DNA of 64,000 nucleotides from Candidatus Peregrinibacteria bacterium (GCA_016928915.1 JAFGJT010000008.1:1-64000), one strand, 5' to 3'. Counted from the stretch's first letter, positions 1 to 10,051 are shown. Notes: generated by a model not told the origin, from the letters alone. Made by a program: numbers and translations.

Positions 1-529
1 CTGCTCCGCTGCTTAAAAGATTAGCCCCCCAGTTTGCAACGGTATCTCCGTCCGATAAAGGGTCAATCCTTTCCATTGTGGTTTTTGTTGTTGAATTCCC
101 CGCAAACCACATTCCGCCCGTACTATTTACCGTATCAATAACCGCACCCAGATTATCCTTTAAAACTAGCGAATCACCGGTATTTGCAAGCGAGATGTTA
201 ATTACAGCATTGGCGGGTATTGAGGTCGTTTCTTCGCTGTCCTCAATTAAAAAATAACCGTTCCCCGCAACCATGCCGGAGGCAATCACGTACACAGCAT
301 CACCGTTGTCATCAACGATTGTCCAGCCGGTTAAATCAATCGGCGATGAAGTTGTGTTGTAAAGTTCAATCCATTCATCGGTTGAAGAATCCGCTGTTCC
401 CGCCCATGCTACTTCATTAATTACAACTGAACCCGGAGCGGCGGCAAGCGCTGTATTAAGGTCAAAAATAGGTAGATGATTCGTAAAAATAAGAGACATC
501 AAACACATACCGACCAAAAGTCGTTTCAT
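1..529 (-). CDS. Lamin-tail-domain (LTD) secreted protein, partial (C-terminus beyond window start)
   Basis: Reverse strand from ATG at 529 reads MKRLLVGMCLMSLIFTNHLPIFDLNTALAAAPGSVVINEVAWAGTADSSTDEWIELYNTTSSPIDLTGWTIVDD...: signal peptide plus the classic LTD motif (INEVAWAG..DEWIELYN). Open to the window edge; absent from the ORF track. Confidence 0.85.
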   Translation of the reverse strand, partial: MKRLLVGMCLMSLIFTNHLPIFDLNTALAAAPGSVVINEVAWAGTADSSTDEWIELYNTTSSPIDLTGWTIVDDNGDAVYVIASGMVAGNGYFLIEDSEETTSIPANAVINISLANTGDSLVLKDNLGAVIDTVNSTGGMWFAGNSTTKTTMERIDPLSDGDTVANWGANLLSSGA

Positions 530-679
530 AGTTCGGATTTGTTAAAAAATAAAAACTCAAATATTTTTTCGTTTCCGCGCGAAAATCAATCCCACCTTAG
601 CAGACACTTTTAAAAAAAGATTAAAAAAATTGTAAAAAAAACAGCGTCTGGTAAAATAGACCCGGTTTGTTTTACATAT

Positions 680-755
680 GCCGTTGTAGCTCAGTTGGTA
701 GAGCACGTCCATGGTAAGGACGGGGTCACGGGTTCAACTCCCGTCAACGGCTCCA
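680..755 (+). tRNA. tRNA-Thr (anticodon GGT), CCA encoded
   Basis: Acceptor GCCGTTG/CAACGGC, D-arm TAGCTCAGTTGGTAGAGC, anticodon stem CGTCC-ATGGTAA-GGACG (GGT), T-arm ACGGGTTCAACTCCCGT, discriminator T plus CCA. Confidence 0.95.
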
Positions 756-823
756 GTTTTGGTTTGAAGATCCGTAAATATTTTTTACTAATATATTAAG
801 CCCGGATTTGCATTTTTTAATAT

Positions 824-858
824 TAAAAAGGAGGCTTTTTTAGGGCCTCCTCTTTAAT
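824..858. terminator. Rho-independent terminator, likely bidirectional
   Basis: AAAAAGGAGGC-tttttta-GGGCCTCCTCTTT hairpin between tRNA-Thr (+) and the convergent lipoprotein gene (-). Confidence 0.7.
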
Positions 859-892
859 AATAATTTTTTTACTTCGAAATTTATTCCAGAGT

Positions 893-1525
893 TTATTTTT
901 CAAGCCCTAGATAATCGGCGAGTTCGTTTTGGACTTTTAAACAATTGGTGAAATCTTCATATAGTTCGGGCTGCAGTTCAGGGTCGGGCAATGCGCCTCC
1001 GGTGCAGCTCGGATATCCCCATAAAATATATTCATCGGTAACCTTTAACACCTGATTTGCACCAAGCTCGGCGCAAGGATCACTGATTGCTATAATTTTT
1101 TCTTTGCTTAATTTGCCCGGATTTACGGTTTTATAGATTAATAAACTGATTGTCTCCCCCTGGTAAACCTGAACCTCTTTTATACCGCCGGCAACCAATT
1201 TTTCATTTAAATCTTTGGCTTCATCATTGCAGTCGTTAATAAGAAGGCTTCCCTGAAACGTGTGAGAATATTTTTCAAAATTTTCAAGTTTTTCTTTAAC
1301 AGGAGCGACCATGTAATATTCCGTTTTTTCATCAGCAGCTACGCCGCCGCCTCCTTCAACTTCGGTTGTCTCAGTGTCGGCTGTAACTGTTTCATCGGTT
1401 GCTTCTTCCGTAATTTTAGTTTTTTCTTCAGGCTTTTTTTGCTCCGCCTGCGGGCTCTGAAAGCACCCTGTAAGAACTAGCGCGCAAGCTAAAATAAGCA
1501 TTAGCGCTATTAGAGATTTTTTCAT
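893..1525 (-). CDS. Putative lipoprotein of unknown function
   Basis: N-terminus MKKSLIALMLILACALVLTGCFQSP with a lipobox (LTGC); T/E-rich linker after it. Confidence 0.75.
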   Translation of the reverse strand: MKKSLIALMLILACALVLTGCFQSPQAEQKKPEEKTKITEEATDETVTADTETTEVEGGGGVAADEKTEYYMVAPVKEKLENFEKYSHTFQGSLLINDCNDEAKDLNEKLVAGGIKEVQVYQGETISLLIYKTVNPGKLSKEKIIAISDPCAELGANQVLKVTDEYILWGYPSCTGGALPDPELQPELYEDFTNCLKVQNELADYLGLEK

Positions 1526-1661
1526 ATTTATATGGTTAATAAATATTTTACATCTTGAAATCGTAATATAAATAAATTAAACTGCCCACCTTTTCATATT
1601 TACAAATAGAAAAAAATATTGTATAATATCAATGTTTGAATTAATAAATAACAAAAATAAA

Positions 1662-3596
1662 ATGGAAACACAAAACAAATTCAAAAAGTCCGTTATGGTT
1701 GTTCTCGGTTTAGCCGCAGTGGCGGTGATTGGTGTAGTTGCATATTTCGGCGCAACCGGGGAATGGTTTAAGGGGGCAATATTTGAAGGTGTCGCGCCTC
1801 AATCTTCAGATGGAACATTGAATCTTTATGTATCGAAGGATGGCCTTGCGAGTTCTTTTTGTGAGAAGGGTTACGCCGCAGATTGTCCTTTAAAAAGTAT
1901 TGCTGACGCCCTTGAATTAGCGCAAAAAGATGAAAATAAAAATTATACAACAGCTAATATTAATATTGCCGCTGGAATTTATGCTGAAACCAGCGGAACT
2001 GTAATACTTAAAGATAAAACATTTAACATTATTGGTCAAAATTCCAGAATTAATGGTTTTTTTGGATTAAAATTTATAAATACCGGCGGATCTGTAAAAG
2101 GATTGTCATTTATGGACGGAGAAATTCCTGAAAAAATGTTGATAATAGCAAGTTATGACGATGGTAGTGTAAACAAACTTTTACTTGAAGATTTAATATT
2201 TACTAATGTTGGATTTAAAAATATTATCGTGACAGATGGGACAAACAACAAAAGTGAGGTTACGGTAAAAAATGTTAAATTTACTAAAGTTAGAGGATAC
2301 GACAGCATAATTAAACAAACAAAAGCAGGTGTACATTTAAACATTGAAAACTGCTTATTTGACAGTTCTGTTGGAGGACAAGATGCAATAATATCAGCGA
2401 TTGACAATACCCGGATTTTAAATTCGTTGTTTGTTAATTCGTTGTCTGGAAATGTTTCAGTTATTAAATTATTATTTGGTAACAGTTCCTTAATTGCCAA
2501 TAATACTATTGTAAACAATAAAGTTCTTCCAAATCGTGCTGCTATTGAGATTAAAAGTAATTACAACAACATTGCCGAGGTGCGTAATAATATAGTTATT
2601 CATTCCGATATCTTAATTGATGTAGAGGATGACGTGCGAGTTCGTGGAAATGTTTTTAATTCAGGGGAGATTAGAACTTTAGGGAAAACAAGACAAGACT
2701 ATTTTACGGGGAATATAGATATCATAAATTATCAATGTATACCCGAATTTGTAGGCGGCGCAGCGCCGGATGGCTATAAACTTAAAGAAGGTTCAACTTG
2801 CGGGATTGACGTTGGAGTTGATTATCCTGACGGGGTTAAAAAGGATTATTTTGGCACATCAAGGCCGATTGGGACCAAATACGACGCGGGTTTTTATGAG
2901 GCGCCTTTTAAAGTGCAATTAGCAACTGATATTAAGCTCGAAGCTACTTATACTCTTCCTTCTTATACGGCTGAATCTGTCGAAAGTGTCCAGGAGGAGC
3001 CGGCGGCACAGGATCAACAGGAGCAGCAGCAGGAGCCAGCGGCACAGCAGCAGCCGGCAAAGGAGGCTGTCGGTACGTGCGGTCAATGGTCCGATCTTTC
3101 TTCAAGCCATCAGGAGCATTTTATTGCAAAAAAAATGTGCGAAGACGGTATTTTTAAGGGCAGTTCGGATGGGAAATTTTATCCGGATCAGATATTAAAC
3201 CGCGCTGAGGTTGTTGCTATCGCGCTTAGGAATGCAGGTGTGGAGCCTTTGCAAAGCGATGCGGCAAATTGTTTTAAGGATATTAGTACTGACACATGGT
3301 ATGCTCCTTATGTGTGTAAAGGTAAACAAATGGGAGTTGTTGCCGGCTTTACTGACGGGACTTTTAAACCCGGTAACGATGTAACTTTGTCAGAAGCGCT
3401 TAAGATGCTAATGGTCGCAAACAATAAACCAGTTGATACAAGCGGCACTCCATGGGATGCCAAGATTTTACAGCAGGCTAAAAACGAAGACTGGCTGCCG
3501 TATTCGGGCGATATAAGCAAACTGGGTTCTCTTAAACTGCCCAGAATCAAAGCCGCAAATATGAACTGGAGAATATTATACTGGGATCCAAATTAA
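1662..3596 (+). CDS. Secreted parallel beta-helix protein with C-terminal SLH domains
   Basis: TM/signal anchor, repetitive beta-helix-like segments (KTFNIIGQNSRINGFFGLKFINTGGSVKGLSF), Q/E-rich linker, then SLH-like repeats (MCEDGIFKGSSDGKFYPDQILNRAEVVAIALR; FKDISTDTWYAPYVCKGKQMGVVAGFTDGTFKPGNDVTLSEALKML). ORF opens at 1632; 1662 is an alternative start. Confidence 0.75.
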   Translation: METQNKFKKSVMVVLGLAAVAVIGVVAYFGATGEWFKGAIFEGVAPQSSDGTLNLYVSKDGLASSFCEKGYAADCPLKSIADALELAQKDENKNYTTANINIAAGIYAETSGTVILKDKTFNIIGQNSRINGFFGLKFINTGGSVKGLSFMDGEIPEKMLIIASYDDGSVNKLLLEDLIFTNVGFKNIIVTDGTNNKSEVTVKNVKFTKVRGYDSIIKQTKAGVHLNIENCLFDSSVGGQDAIISAIDNTRILNSLFVNSLSGNVSVIKLLFGNSSLIANNTIVNNKVLPNRAAIEIKSNYNNIAEVRNNIVIHSDILIDVEDDVRVRGNVFNSGEIRTLGKTRQDYFTGNIDIINYQCIPEFVGGAAPDGYKLKEGSTCGIDVGVDYPDGVKKDYFGTSRPIGTKYDAGFYEAPFKVQLATDIKLEATYTLPSYTAESVESVQEEPAAQDQQEQQQEPAAQQQPAKEAVGTCGQWSDLSSSHQEHFIAKKMCEDGIFKGSSDGKFYPDQILNRAEVVAIALRNAGVEPLQSDAANCFKDISTDTWYAPYVCKGKQMGVVAGFTDGTFKPGNDVTLSEALKMLMVANNKPVDTSGTPWDAKILQQAKNEDWLPYSGDISKLGSLKLPRIKAANMNWRILYWDPN

Positions 3597-3607
3597 GCTA
3601 TTACTAT

Positions 3608-3652
3608 AGAGGGGTATCGCGCTGATTATGTGCGGTTATCCCTCTTTTTTAA
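3608..3652 (+). terminator. Rho-independent terminator
   Basis: AGAGGGGTATCGC...GCGGTTATCCCTCTTTTTT hairpin after the SLH gene. Confidence 0.65.
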
Positions 3653-4153
3653 TATAAAAATTTTATTGTTTACGGATTTTAGACCGGCTTTTTTCATTAC
3701 GTGAGCCGAGGCTTTGTTTTTTGCGTCGCATGAACCCCAGATAACTTTTACATCGGGAATTTTTTGCGCCACTTCAATAATCGCCGCAAGAGCCTCCGAC
3801 ATGTAACCTTTACCCCATTTTTTTCTTGATAGAATATATGCGAAATTTGCTTTACGCCCCGCAAGTTTTAATGAAATATTGCCGATTGCTTTATCGGATT
3901 TTTTTGTTGTTATAAGCCATGTAAACCAGCCTCTGTTTGTATTTTCTTTCCATTCTTTTAGACAGTCTTTAATAAAATTTTTACTTGCCTCCATGTTTTT
4001 ATGTGGCTTCCATTTTATGAATTTTGTCGCCTCGGGGTCGGAGGAATATTCAAAAACCTGCGGCGCATCGTTAATGCGCGGTTTGCGCAAGATAAGACGT
4101 TTTGTTTTGATTGTTTTGGGGATTTTGAGCGGTATAAATTTTAATTTAAGAAT
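3626..4153 (-). CDS. GNAT-family N-acetyltransferase (RimJ/RimL-like); start uncertain
   Basis: TKRLILRKPRINDAPQVFEYSSDPEATKFIKWKPH..., GKGYMSEALAAIIEVAQ. Family-typical residues precede the track's TTG start (4090); see finding on the start codon. Confidence 0.75.
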   Translation of the reverse strand: MLKLKFIPLKIPKTIKTKRLILRKPRINDAPQVFEYSSDPEATKFIKWKPHKNMEASKNFIKDCLKEWKENTNRGWFTWLITTKKSDKAIGNISLKLAGRKANFAYILSRKKWGKGYMSEALAAIIEVAQKIPDVKVIWGSCDAKNKASAHVMKKAGLKSVNNKIFILKKRDNRT

Positions 4154-5403
4154 TTTTCAAACCTTCCCTTCTCATCGTAAGGTCCGATTATGCCGATTTT
4201 TAGATTTTCCGGAGCAAGGATTTGTGAAGCGACCCTGTGTATGTCTTCAACTGTAACTTTTTCGACTTCTTTTAAAATTTCTTCGGGGCGCATTATTTTT
4301 CCGTGCAAAAGTTCGTATTTCCCCAGTAAATGAGCGTATTCTTCACTGTCTTCGAGGTTAAGTATCATTTTGCCTTTCATAAAGTTTATTGCTTTTTCGA
4401 GCTCTGCCTGAGGAATTTTTTCTGCGCGTATTTTTTCGTATTCTGCAAGAATCGCCTGTACAGCCTCGTCAATTCGCGATACCTGAATGCCTGCTCCGGT
4501 TGAAAATATGCCGGTATCTTTAAAGTTGTCTGAAGATGTGTGAATGTAATAGCATAACCCGCGGGCTTCCCTTACGCTCATAAACATTCTTGAACTCATG
4601 TTGCCGCCTAAAATGATTGAAAGTAATTTTTCAGCCCAGTGGTTTTTGTGGGTTTCGGGATTTGACTGCCCGCCGATAACCAGATGCGCCTGTTCCGTTT
4701 TTTTGGAATGCAGATAAACGCGTTCTTTTGTGTCATGTTTTTTATACGGATTAAATTCAAATTTCTTTTTTTCGTCCCCGAATTTGAAATATTTTTCCGC
4801 AAGTTCAATGCCCTTTTTATCGCTTATATCTCCCGCTAAAGCAAGCACCATATTATCCGGCGAATACAGGGCCCCTTTATAATCCTGAAACTGTTTTTGC
4901 GTGACCGATTTGATAAGTTCGGGAGTTCCAACCTGGTCCCATCCCAGAGGTTGATCGTCAAAAACAAGTTTTTCAAAATCCCAGCCTATTTGATACATGG
5001 GCGTGTCCTGATACATATTATACTCTTCCATTATTACGCCGCGCTCTTTGTCAATTTCTTTCGGATCAAATTTTGCGTTCATGAGCATGTCCGAAATTAC
5101 ATCCATTGCTTTTTCAATATTTTCGGATGCGACTTTTACGTAATATCCCGCGTATTCTTTGCCCGTGAAAGCGTTGAATTCACCACCGACCCCGTCTATT
5201 GCCTCAGAAACCTCTCTTGCGTTTTTATATTTTTTGGCTCCTTTAAAAAACATATGCTCAAGAAAGTGCGAAATCCCGTTTATTTTTTTGTGTTCATAAC
5301 GGGATCCGGCTCCGGCAAGCAGTAAAACCGTAACGGCTTTTGTGCTCTCAAGTTTTTCTGTTATAATTCTAAGCCCGTTTTTGAATTGGTTCTTGTGATG
5401 CAT
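4141..5403 (-). CDS. M16-family zinc metallopeptidase (insulinase/processing-peptidase type)
   Basis: GISHFLEHMFFKG (HxxEH motif), RGVIMEEYNMYQDTP, GLCYYIHTSS. Confidence 0.93.
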   Translation of the reverse strand: MHHKNQFKNGLRIITEKLESTKAVTVLLLAGAGSRYEHKKINGISHFLEHMFFKGAKKYKNAREVSEAIDGVGGEFNAFTGKEYAGYYVKVASENIEKAMDVISDMLMNAKFDPKEIDKERGVIMEEYNMYQDTPMYQIGWDFEKLVFDDQPLGWDQVGTPELIKSVTQKQFQDYKGALYSPDNMVLALAGDISDKKGIELAEKYFKFGDEKKKFEFNPYKKHDTKERVYLHSKKTEQAHLVIGGQSNPETHKNHWAEKLLSIILGGNMSSRMFMSVREARGLCYYIHTSSDNFKDTGIFSTGAGIQVSRIDEAVQAILAEYEKIRAEKIPQAELEKAINFMKGKMILNLEDSEEYAHLLGKYELLHGKIMRPEEILKEVEKVTVEDIHRVASQILAPENLKIGIIGPYDEKGRFEKFLN

Positions 5404-5465
5404 GATTTAGTATTAAAAAATTGATAACCACGGGGTATTATACTACAAAAAAATAATTGATTAAC

Positions 5466-7772
5466 ATGCGTACTACGCTGGCACGCACATCCGGTTATAA
5501 ATCAGGCGGAGGAGGGTTTACCCCATCCAGAAAACTGCCCGTGAGTTCGGTTACGATACTTTTTGTTTTATTTGGAATTGTGGCGATTGTTATCTTTGGC
5601 AGACTTTTTTATTTGCAGATTGTAAAATATGATTTTTATCGCGAAGCGGCTTCACGCGAGCATCTGGGTTATACCGAATTGCCGGCGAAACGAGGTGAAA
5701 TTTTGGTTCAGGATTATACAAGCGGCGATCTTTTTACCGCAGCATCCAATACAACAATGGATCTTATTTATGTTGATCCGAAGCTGGTTGCCAATAAAAC
5801 ACTTGTTGCGCGCACTCTGGCCGATACCATTTTTGATCTTGATACGGAAAGAAAAAAGGACGATGACCGTATTGCTTCCGAAAAGCGCGAATTTAAAAGA
5901 ACGGGAAATATAGACGCGTATGACAGAGTTTCGGCGCGCACCGATGATGAACTAAAGGAAAATTTTTATCAGGAAATTTTAAAAAAAGTTACAAGCGATG
6001 TAAGAAGCGAAATTATTCTTGCAAACAATCTGCCTCAGGATGTTCTTGATATTGTTTTATCAAAAAGATTAAACGGCATTGAAGTTCAGGGGGCTTCGGT
6101 TATAGCGTATCCGCCAAAAATTTATGATAAAAGGCATACCGCTCTTGAACTTTCGGATGAACTGCAGATACCCGCGCCCCGGCTTGAACAATTGCTTATA
6201 GGTGAAAATCGTTATGAGATTGTTGCAAAAAAGGTTGATGCTGAAAAATCAAAAATTCTTAAAGAAATTATTAAAAAAGACAAAGATGAGCATCCCGATG
6301 AAAACAGATATGCGGGTATAGGTTTTCAGGAAGAGTATTACAGGTTCTATCCCGAAAAAAATCTTGCGGCCAATATTCTTGGATTTGTTGATTCATCAGG
6401 CAAAGGACAGTATGGCATTGAGGAGTCTTTTGAAAAACAGCTTCAGGGTAAAAAGGGAATTTTTAAAGCGCAAAAAGATTCAATAGGCAGGCAGATCACC
6501 GTTGGCGAAAGCGTAATTCAGCCCGCCATAAACGGAACCGACGTGATTCTTACGATTGACAGGAATATCCAGCTTGAGGTTGAAAGGCTTATAAAAAAGG
6601 GAGTGGATCAGTACAGGGCAACCGCCGGACAGGTGATTGTTATGGATCCGAAAACCGGAAAAATTATAGCTATGGCTCATTATCCAAGTTTCGATCCGAA
6701 TGATTACAGCGATGCTTATAAAAAAACAGATGTAAATTTTTCATCGGAGGAGATTACAAATCTTGTGCCCGCATCGGAAACCGCAACAGATCAGTTTTAT
6801 TTTTACCGCAATTATGACGCGCATGACCGCTATCTTGTTTTTAAGAATGAGGAAGAGGGCAAAGATGCCGTTTACCAGCGATACACAAACTGGTTCGGAC
6901 CCGAGGTATACAAAAACAAGCTGATAAATGAAGTTTACGAGCCCGGATCTGTATTTAAACCCATTGTTATGGCCGCGGCCATTGATGACGGTGATGTAAC
7001 TCCCGAAACAACATATTATGAATCCGGGCCAATTAAAGTTGATGAGTTTGAAATTCACAATTCAACTGAAACTTACAGAGGGCTTCAGACCATGACAAAC
7101 GTGCTTGAAGAATCGTCCAATATTGGTATGGCGTGGGTGGCAAAAAAAATCGGAAGAAATCTTTTTTATAGTTATGTTTTAAAATTTGGTTTTGCTGAAA
7201 GGCTTGGAATAGAGTTGGATAATGAGCAAAAAGGCTTTGTTGAATATTTTACCGAATGGGCCGAAAGTGAACTTGTAACCCGTGCATTCGGGCAGGGCTT
7301 AACCGTTACCCCGCTGCAGCTGGCATCCGCATATTCGGTTTTGGCAAATAAAGGTGTTCTTATGGAGCCTTATATTGTCGCCGCAACACGTGACCATACT
7401 GGTAAAGTGTTTTATACTGAACCGCAGATAATTAGGCAGGTAATTTCGGAGGAAACGGCAAACAAGATTACCGCGATGCTTGTTTCGGCGGTTGAAAACG
7501 GGGTTGCGCCTCTTTCAAAAGTTGACGGGCATTATGTGGCCGGGAAAAGCGGCACAGCGCAGACATATAAACATGGGCAGCCTCTTACGGGGGTCGGAAC
7601 GACAATAACAACATTTGCCGGTTACGCGCCTGTTGATGACCCTCTTTTTGTTGTGGTTGTAAAATTTGATTTCCCCAAAACCTCCGAGTGGTGTGCGCAG
7701 ACATCAGCTCCGCTTGCCGCTGAAATAGAAAAGTTTTTATTCAACTATTATAATATACCTCCTGATAAATAA
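5466..7772 (+). CDS. Class B penicillin-binding protein (FtsI/PBP2-type transpeptidase)
   Basis: N-terminal TM helix; EPGSVFKP (SxxK), ESSNIGM (SxN), AGKSGTAQ (KSGT). Confidence 0.93.
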   Translation: MRTTLARTSGYKSGGGGFTPSRKLPVSSVTILFVLFGIVAIVIFGRLFYLQIVKYDFYREAASREHLGYTELPAKRGEILVQDYTSGDLFTAASNTTMDLIYVDPKLVANKTLVARTLADTIFDLDTERKKDDDRIASEKREFKRTGNIDAYDRVSARTDDELKENFYQEILKKVTSDVRSEIILANNLPQDVLDIVLSKRLNGIEVQGASVIAYPPKIYDKRHTALELSDELQIPAPRLEQLLIGENRYEIVAKKVDAEKSKILKEIIKKDKDEHPDENRYAGIGFQEEYYRFYPEKNLAANILGFVDSSGKGQYGIEESFEKQLQGKKGIFKAQKDSIGRQITVGESVIQPAINGTDVILTIDRNIQLEVERLIKKGVDQYRATAGQVIVMDPKTGKIIAMAHYPSFDPNDYSDAYKKTDVNFSSEEITNLVPASETATDQFYFYRNYDAHDRYLVFKNEEEGKDAVYQRYTNWFGPEVYKNKLINEVYEPGSVFKPIVMAAAIDDGDVTPETTYYESGPIKVDEFEIHNSTETYRGLQTMTNVLEESSNIGMAWVAKKIGRNLFYSYVLKFGFAERLGIELDNEQKGFVEYFTEWAESELVTRAFGQGLTVTPLQLASAYSVLANKGVLMEPYIVAATRDHTGKVFYTEPQIIRQVISEETANKITAMLVSAVENGVAPLSKVDGHYVAGKSGTAQTYKHGQPLTGVGTTITTFAGYAPVDDPLFVVVVKFDFPKTSEWCAQTSAPLAAEIEKFLFNYYNIPPDK

Positions 7773-7777
7773 TTCTT

Positions 7778-9391
7778 ATGAAAAAAATTTTAACGACAAT
7801 ATTTAGCTTAGCTTTAATTTTTATTTTTTCAAATACGGCTTCAGCCGAATATAAGGTCGCAGCCTGGCTTGTTCCGTGGGACAATGCCGCGGGATTCGAC
7901 TCTTTGGAAAGGAACAAGGATTATATAGATGTTGTAAGTCCTTTTTGGTATCACGTTAATGCCGACGGCACCCTTTCAACCGTAACTAACGGCGAGGATA
8001 AAAAGATTATTGATTTTGCCCGCGCCAATAATATTGAAATTATTCCCACGATCAGCAATTCTTTTGACGGCAACAAAATAAAGGAAATTTTGAATAATCC
8101 GGATGAAAAGAAAAAGAACATTCAAATTATTGTTGATAAGGTTGTCGGGATGAAATATGACGGAATAGATATTGATTATGAGGGGATCAAAAGCGAGGAT
8201 ATTGATGCGTTCACGGCTTACATAAGGGGTTTAAGGGCAGCGCTTAACAAATATAATAAAAAACTCACAATAGCCATTCAGGCAAAAACTTTTGATTCTC
8301 TTGTGATTTACGGCAACCGCGGACAGGACTGGCCGGAGCTTGCCCAGTATGTTGATGAGTTTAGGATTATGGCTTATGACTACGGATGGAAAGGAAGCAT
8401 TCCCCGGCCGGTTGCGCCGCATTACTGGGTGGATGATATTCTTGAATACGCGGTCGCAAACGTGCCTAAGGAAAAAATTTATCTTGGCGTGCCTTATTAC
8501 GGATACGGATGGTCAAAAGATTTTTTTTCGAGTTATACTTATTCAACAATTTTACTGATTCTTGAAAAATACGGGGTAGATTTTCAGTATGATCCCGTAC
8601 AAAAAACAAACAGGCTTTTTTATATAAGTAACAACGACACGCGCGATCCTAAAATTGCGCATCAGGTCTGGTTTGAAAATCATATTTCTCTTGAGGCAAA
8701 ATTAGAGCTTGCAAAAAAGTACGGTATCGGCGGCATTGCAATTTGGCGTATTGGCAAAGAAGACAATGAAAATTGGAGAAGAATAAGAAAAGTTTTTTAT
8801 GAAGAAAATATAAGCGTTATTACTCCGTTTAAAGACGTGGATAAAACAACAAAATATTTTGCTTTTATAGCGCGCCTTTATGATCTCGGGATTATAAAAG
8901 GGCAGGGCGGTACAACAAATTTTGCACCTTACGACAAGGTTAACCGCGCCGAGATTTTAAAAATGTGCATGAACAGTTTTGCGCATGATGTGTCAAAATA
9001 TTCGTTTAAAGAAATTATGAGCGAGGATTTTATTAATCCTTTTACGGATATAAACAGCGACCAGTGGTTTTTTTCATATGTGCAGACAGCGGTTGAAAAA
9101 GGGATCGTTAAAGGATATTCGGACGGAACTTTTATGCCTGGCAGGAATATTTCGCGGGTCGAGGCCCTAAAAATGGCACTTGAATCGGCCGGAATTACAC
9201 TCGACTATGTGGCGGCTGCGGGTGCGGGAACGTCGGGCACGGTTGTACATGATCCCTGGTATAAGCCTTATTCGGACTGGGCAATCGCACACAATATGTA
9301 TGATATATATTCTTTTGAACCCGGCGAGCAGATCACAAGGGCTGAAGCGGCTTATATAATAGGCAAAGTTATATCGGAGGCGGAAAAATAA
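7778..9391 (+). CDS. Glycoside hydrolase family 18-type protein with C-terminal SLH domains
   Basis: MKYDGIDIDYEGI (DxxDxDxE-like GH18 motif), FRIMAYDYGW, GVPYYGYGW; two to three SLH-like repeats (FTDINSDQWFFSYVQTAVEKGIVKGYSDGTFMPGRNISRVEALKM). Confidence 0.88.
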   Translation: MKKILTTIFSLALIFIFSNTASAEYKVAAWLVPWDNAAGFDSLERNKDYIDVVSPFWYHVNADGTLSTVTNGEDKKIIDFARANNIEIIPTISNSFDGNKIKEILNNPDEKKKNIQIIVDKVVGMKYDGIDIDYEGIKSEDIDAFTAYIRGLRAALNKYNKKLTIAIQAKTFDSLVIYGNRGQDWPELAQYVDEFRIMAYDYGWKGSIPRPVAPHYWVDDILEYAVANVPKEKIYLGVPYYGYGWSKDFFSSYTYSTILLILEKYGVDFQYDPVQKTNRLFYISNNDTRDPKIAHQVWFENHISLEAKLELAKKYGIGGIAIWRIGKEDNENWRRIRKVFYEENISVITPFKDVDKTTKYFAFIARLYDLGIIKGQGGTTNFAPYDKVNRAEILKMCMNSFAHDVSKYSFKEIMSEDFINPFTDINSDQWFFSYVQTAVEKGIVKGYSDGTFMPGRNISRVEALKMALESAGITLDYVAAAGAGTSGTVVHDPWYKPYSDWAIAHNMYDIYSFEPGEQITRAEAAYIIGKVISEAEK

Positions 9392-9433
9392 ATTTATATG
9401 CTATGTTGACTTGGAAACAATATATATGCCATA

Positions 9434-9477
9434 ATATTAGTATGAGGAAATAATAATACTAATTAATCATACTAATA
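9434..9477. promoter_or_regulatory. Probable autoregulatory operator of the toxin-antitoxin pair
   Basis: Three ATACTAAT motifs: ATTAGTAT (9436-9443, inverted), ATACTAAT (9456-9463), ATACTAAT (9469-9476), directly upstream of the antitoxin ATG. Confidence 0.55.
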
Positions 9478-9711
9478 ATGCAGAAAAATATTAAATCCCG
9501 AATATCAATAACGATTTTTCCGGCGGTCAATGAAATGCTCGAAAAATTGAGCAAAAGAGAAAATGTGAGTAAAAGCGTGCTGGTTGAAAAAGCTGTAAAA
9601 GATTTTTTAAAAAAACAGCTTGAAAAAGATGCAAAAAAACTGGCAAAGCTAAAATTTAGCGATCTTCCGTCCGAAGATGACTGGATGCAGATTCAATCTA
9701 ACATAGATTAA
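9478..9711 (+). CDS. Ribbon-helix-helix antitoxin (CopG/MazE-like)
   Basis: RISITIFPAVNEMLEKLSKRENVSKSVLVEKAVKDFL, typical RHH fold; 1 bp upstream of the toxin gene. Confidence 0.75.
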   Translation: MQKNIKSRISITIFPAVNEMLEKLSKRENVSKSVLVEKAVKDFLKKQLEKDAKKLAKLKFSDLPSEDDWMQIQSNID

Positions 9712-9712
9712 T

Positions 9713-10051
9713 ATGAGAAAAATATCACAGGGGACCATTTATCTGGCCGATTTGAATCCTATAAAAGGTCATGAACAGGCCGGAAAAAGACCTGTTGTAG
9801 TTCTTCAGAATAATATTTTAAATAAAAATTTGAATACCGTTATAATCGCTCCTTTAACAAAAAATCTTAATGCAAAGGGATTATTAACCACATATTATTT
9901 GTCCTCAAAAACAACAAAATTAAAATACGACAGCGTTGTTTTACTCCATCAGATACGGGCTATTGATATTACAAGGCTCAAACAAAAAATTGTGGCTTTA
10001 AGTACATATGATTTTGCGAGCATAAGAGAACAGCTGTCTTTGCTTTTTTAG
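9713..10051 (+). CDS. MazF/PemK-family endoribonuclease toxin
   Basis: GTIYLADLNPIKGHEQAGKRPVVVLQNN..., VIIAPLTKN..., SVVLLHQIRAIDITRL: PemK/MazF signature. Confidence 0.88.
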   Translation: MRKISQGTIYLADLNPIKGHEQAGKRPVVVLQNNILNKNLNTVIIAPLTKNLNAKGLLTTYYLSSKTTKLKYDSVVLLHQIRAIDITRLKQKIVALSTYDFASIREQLSLLF

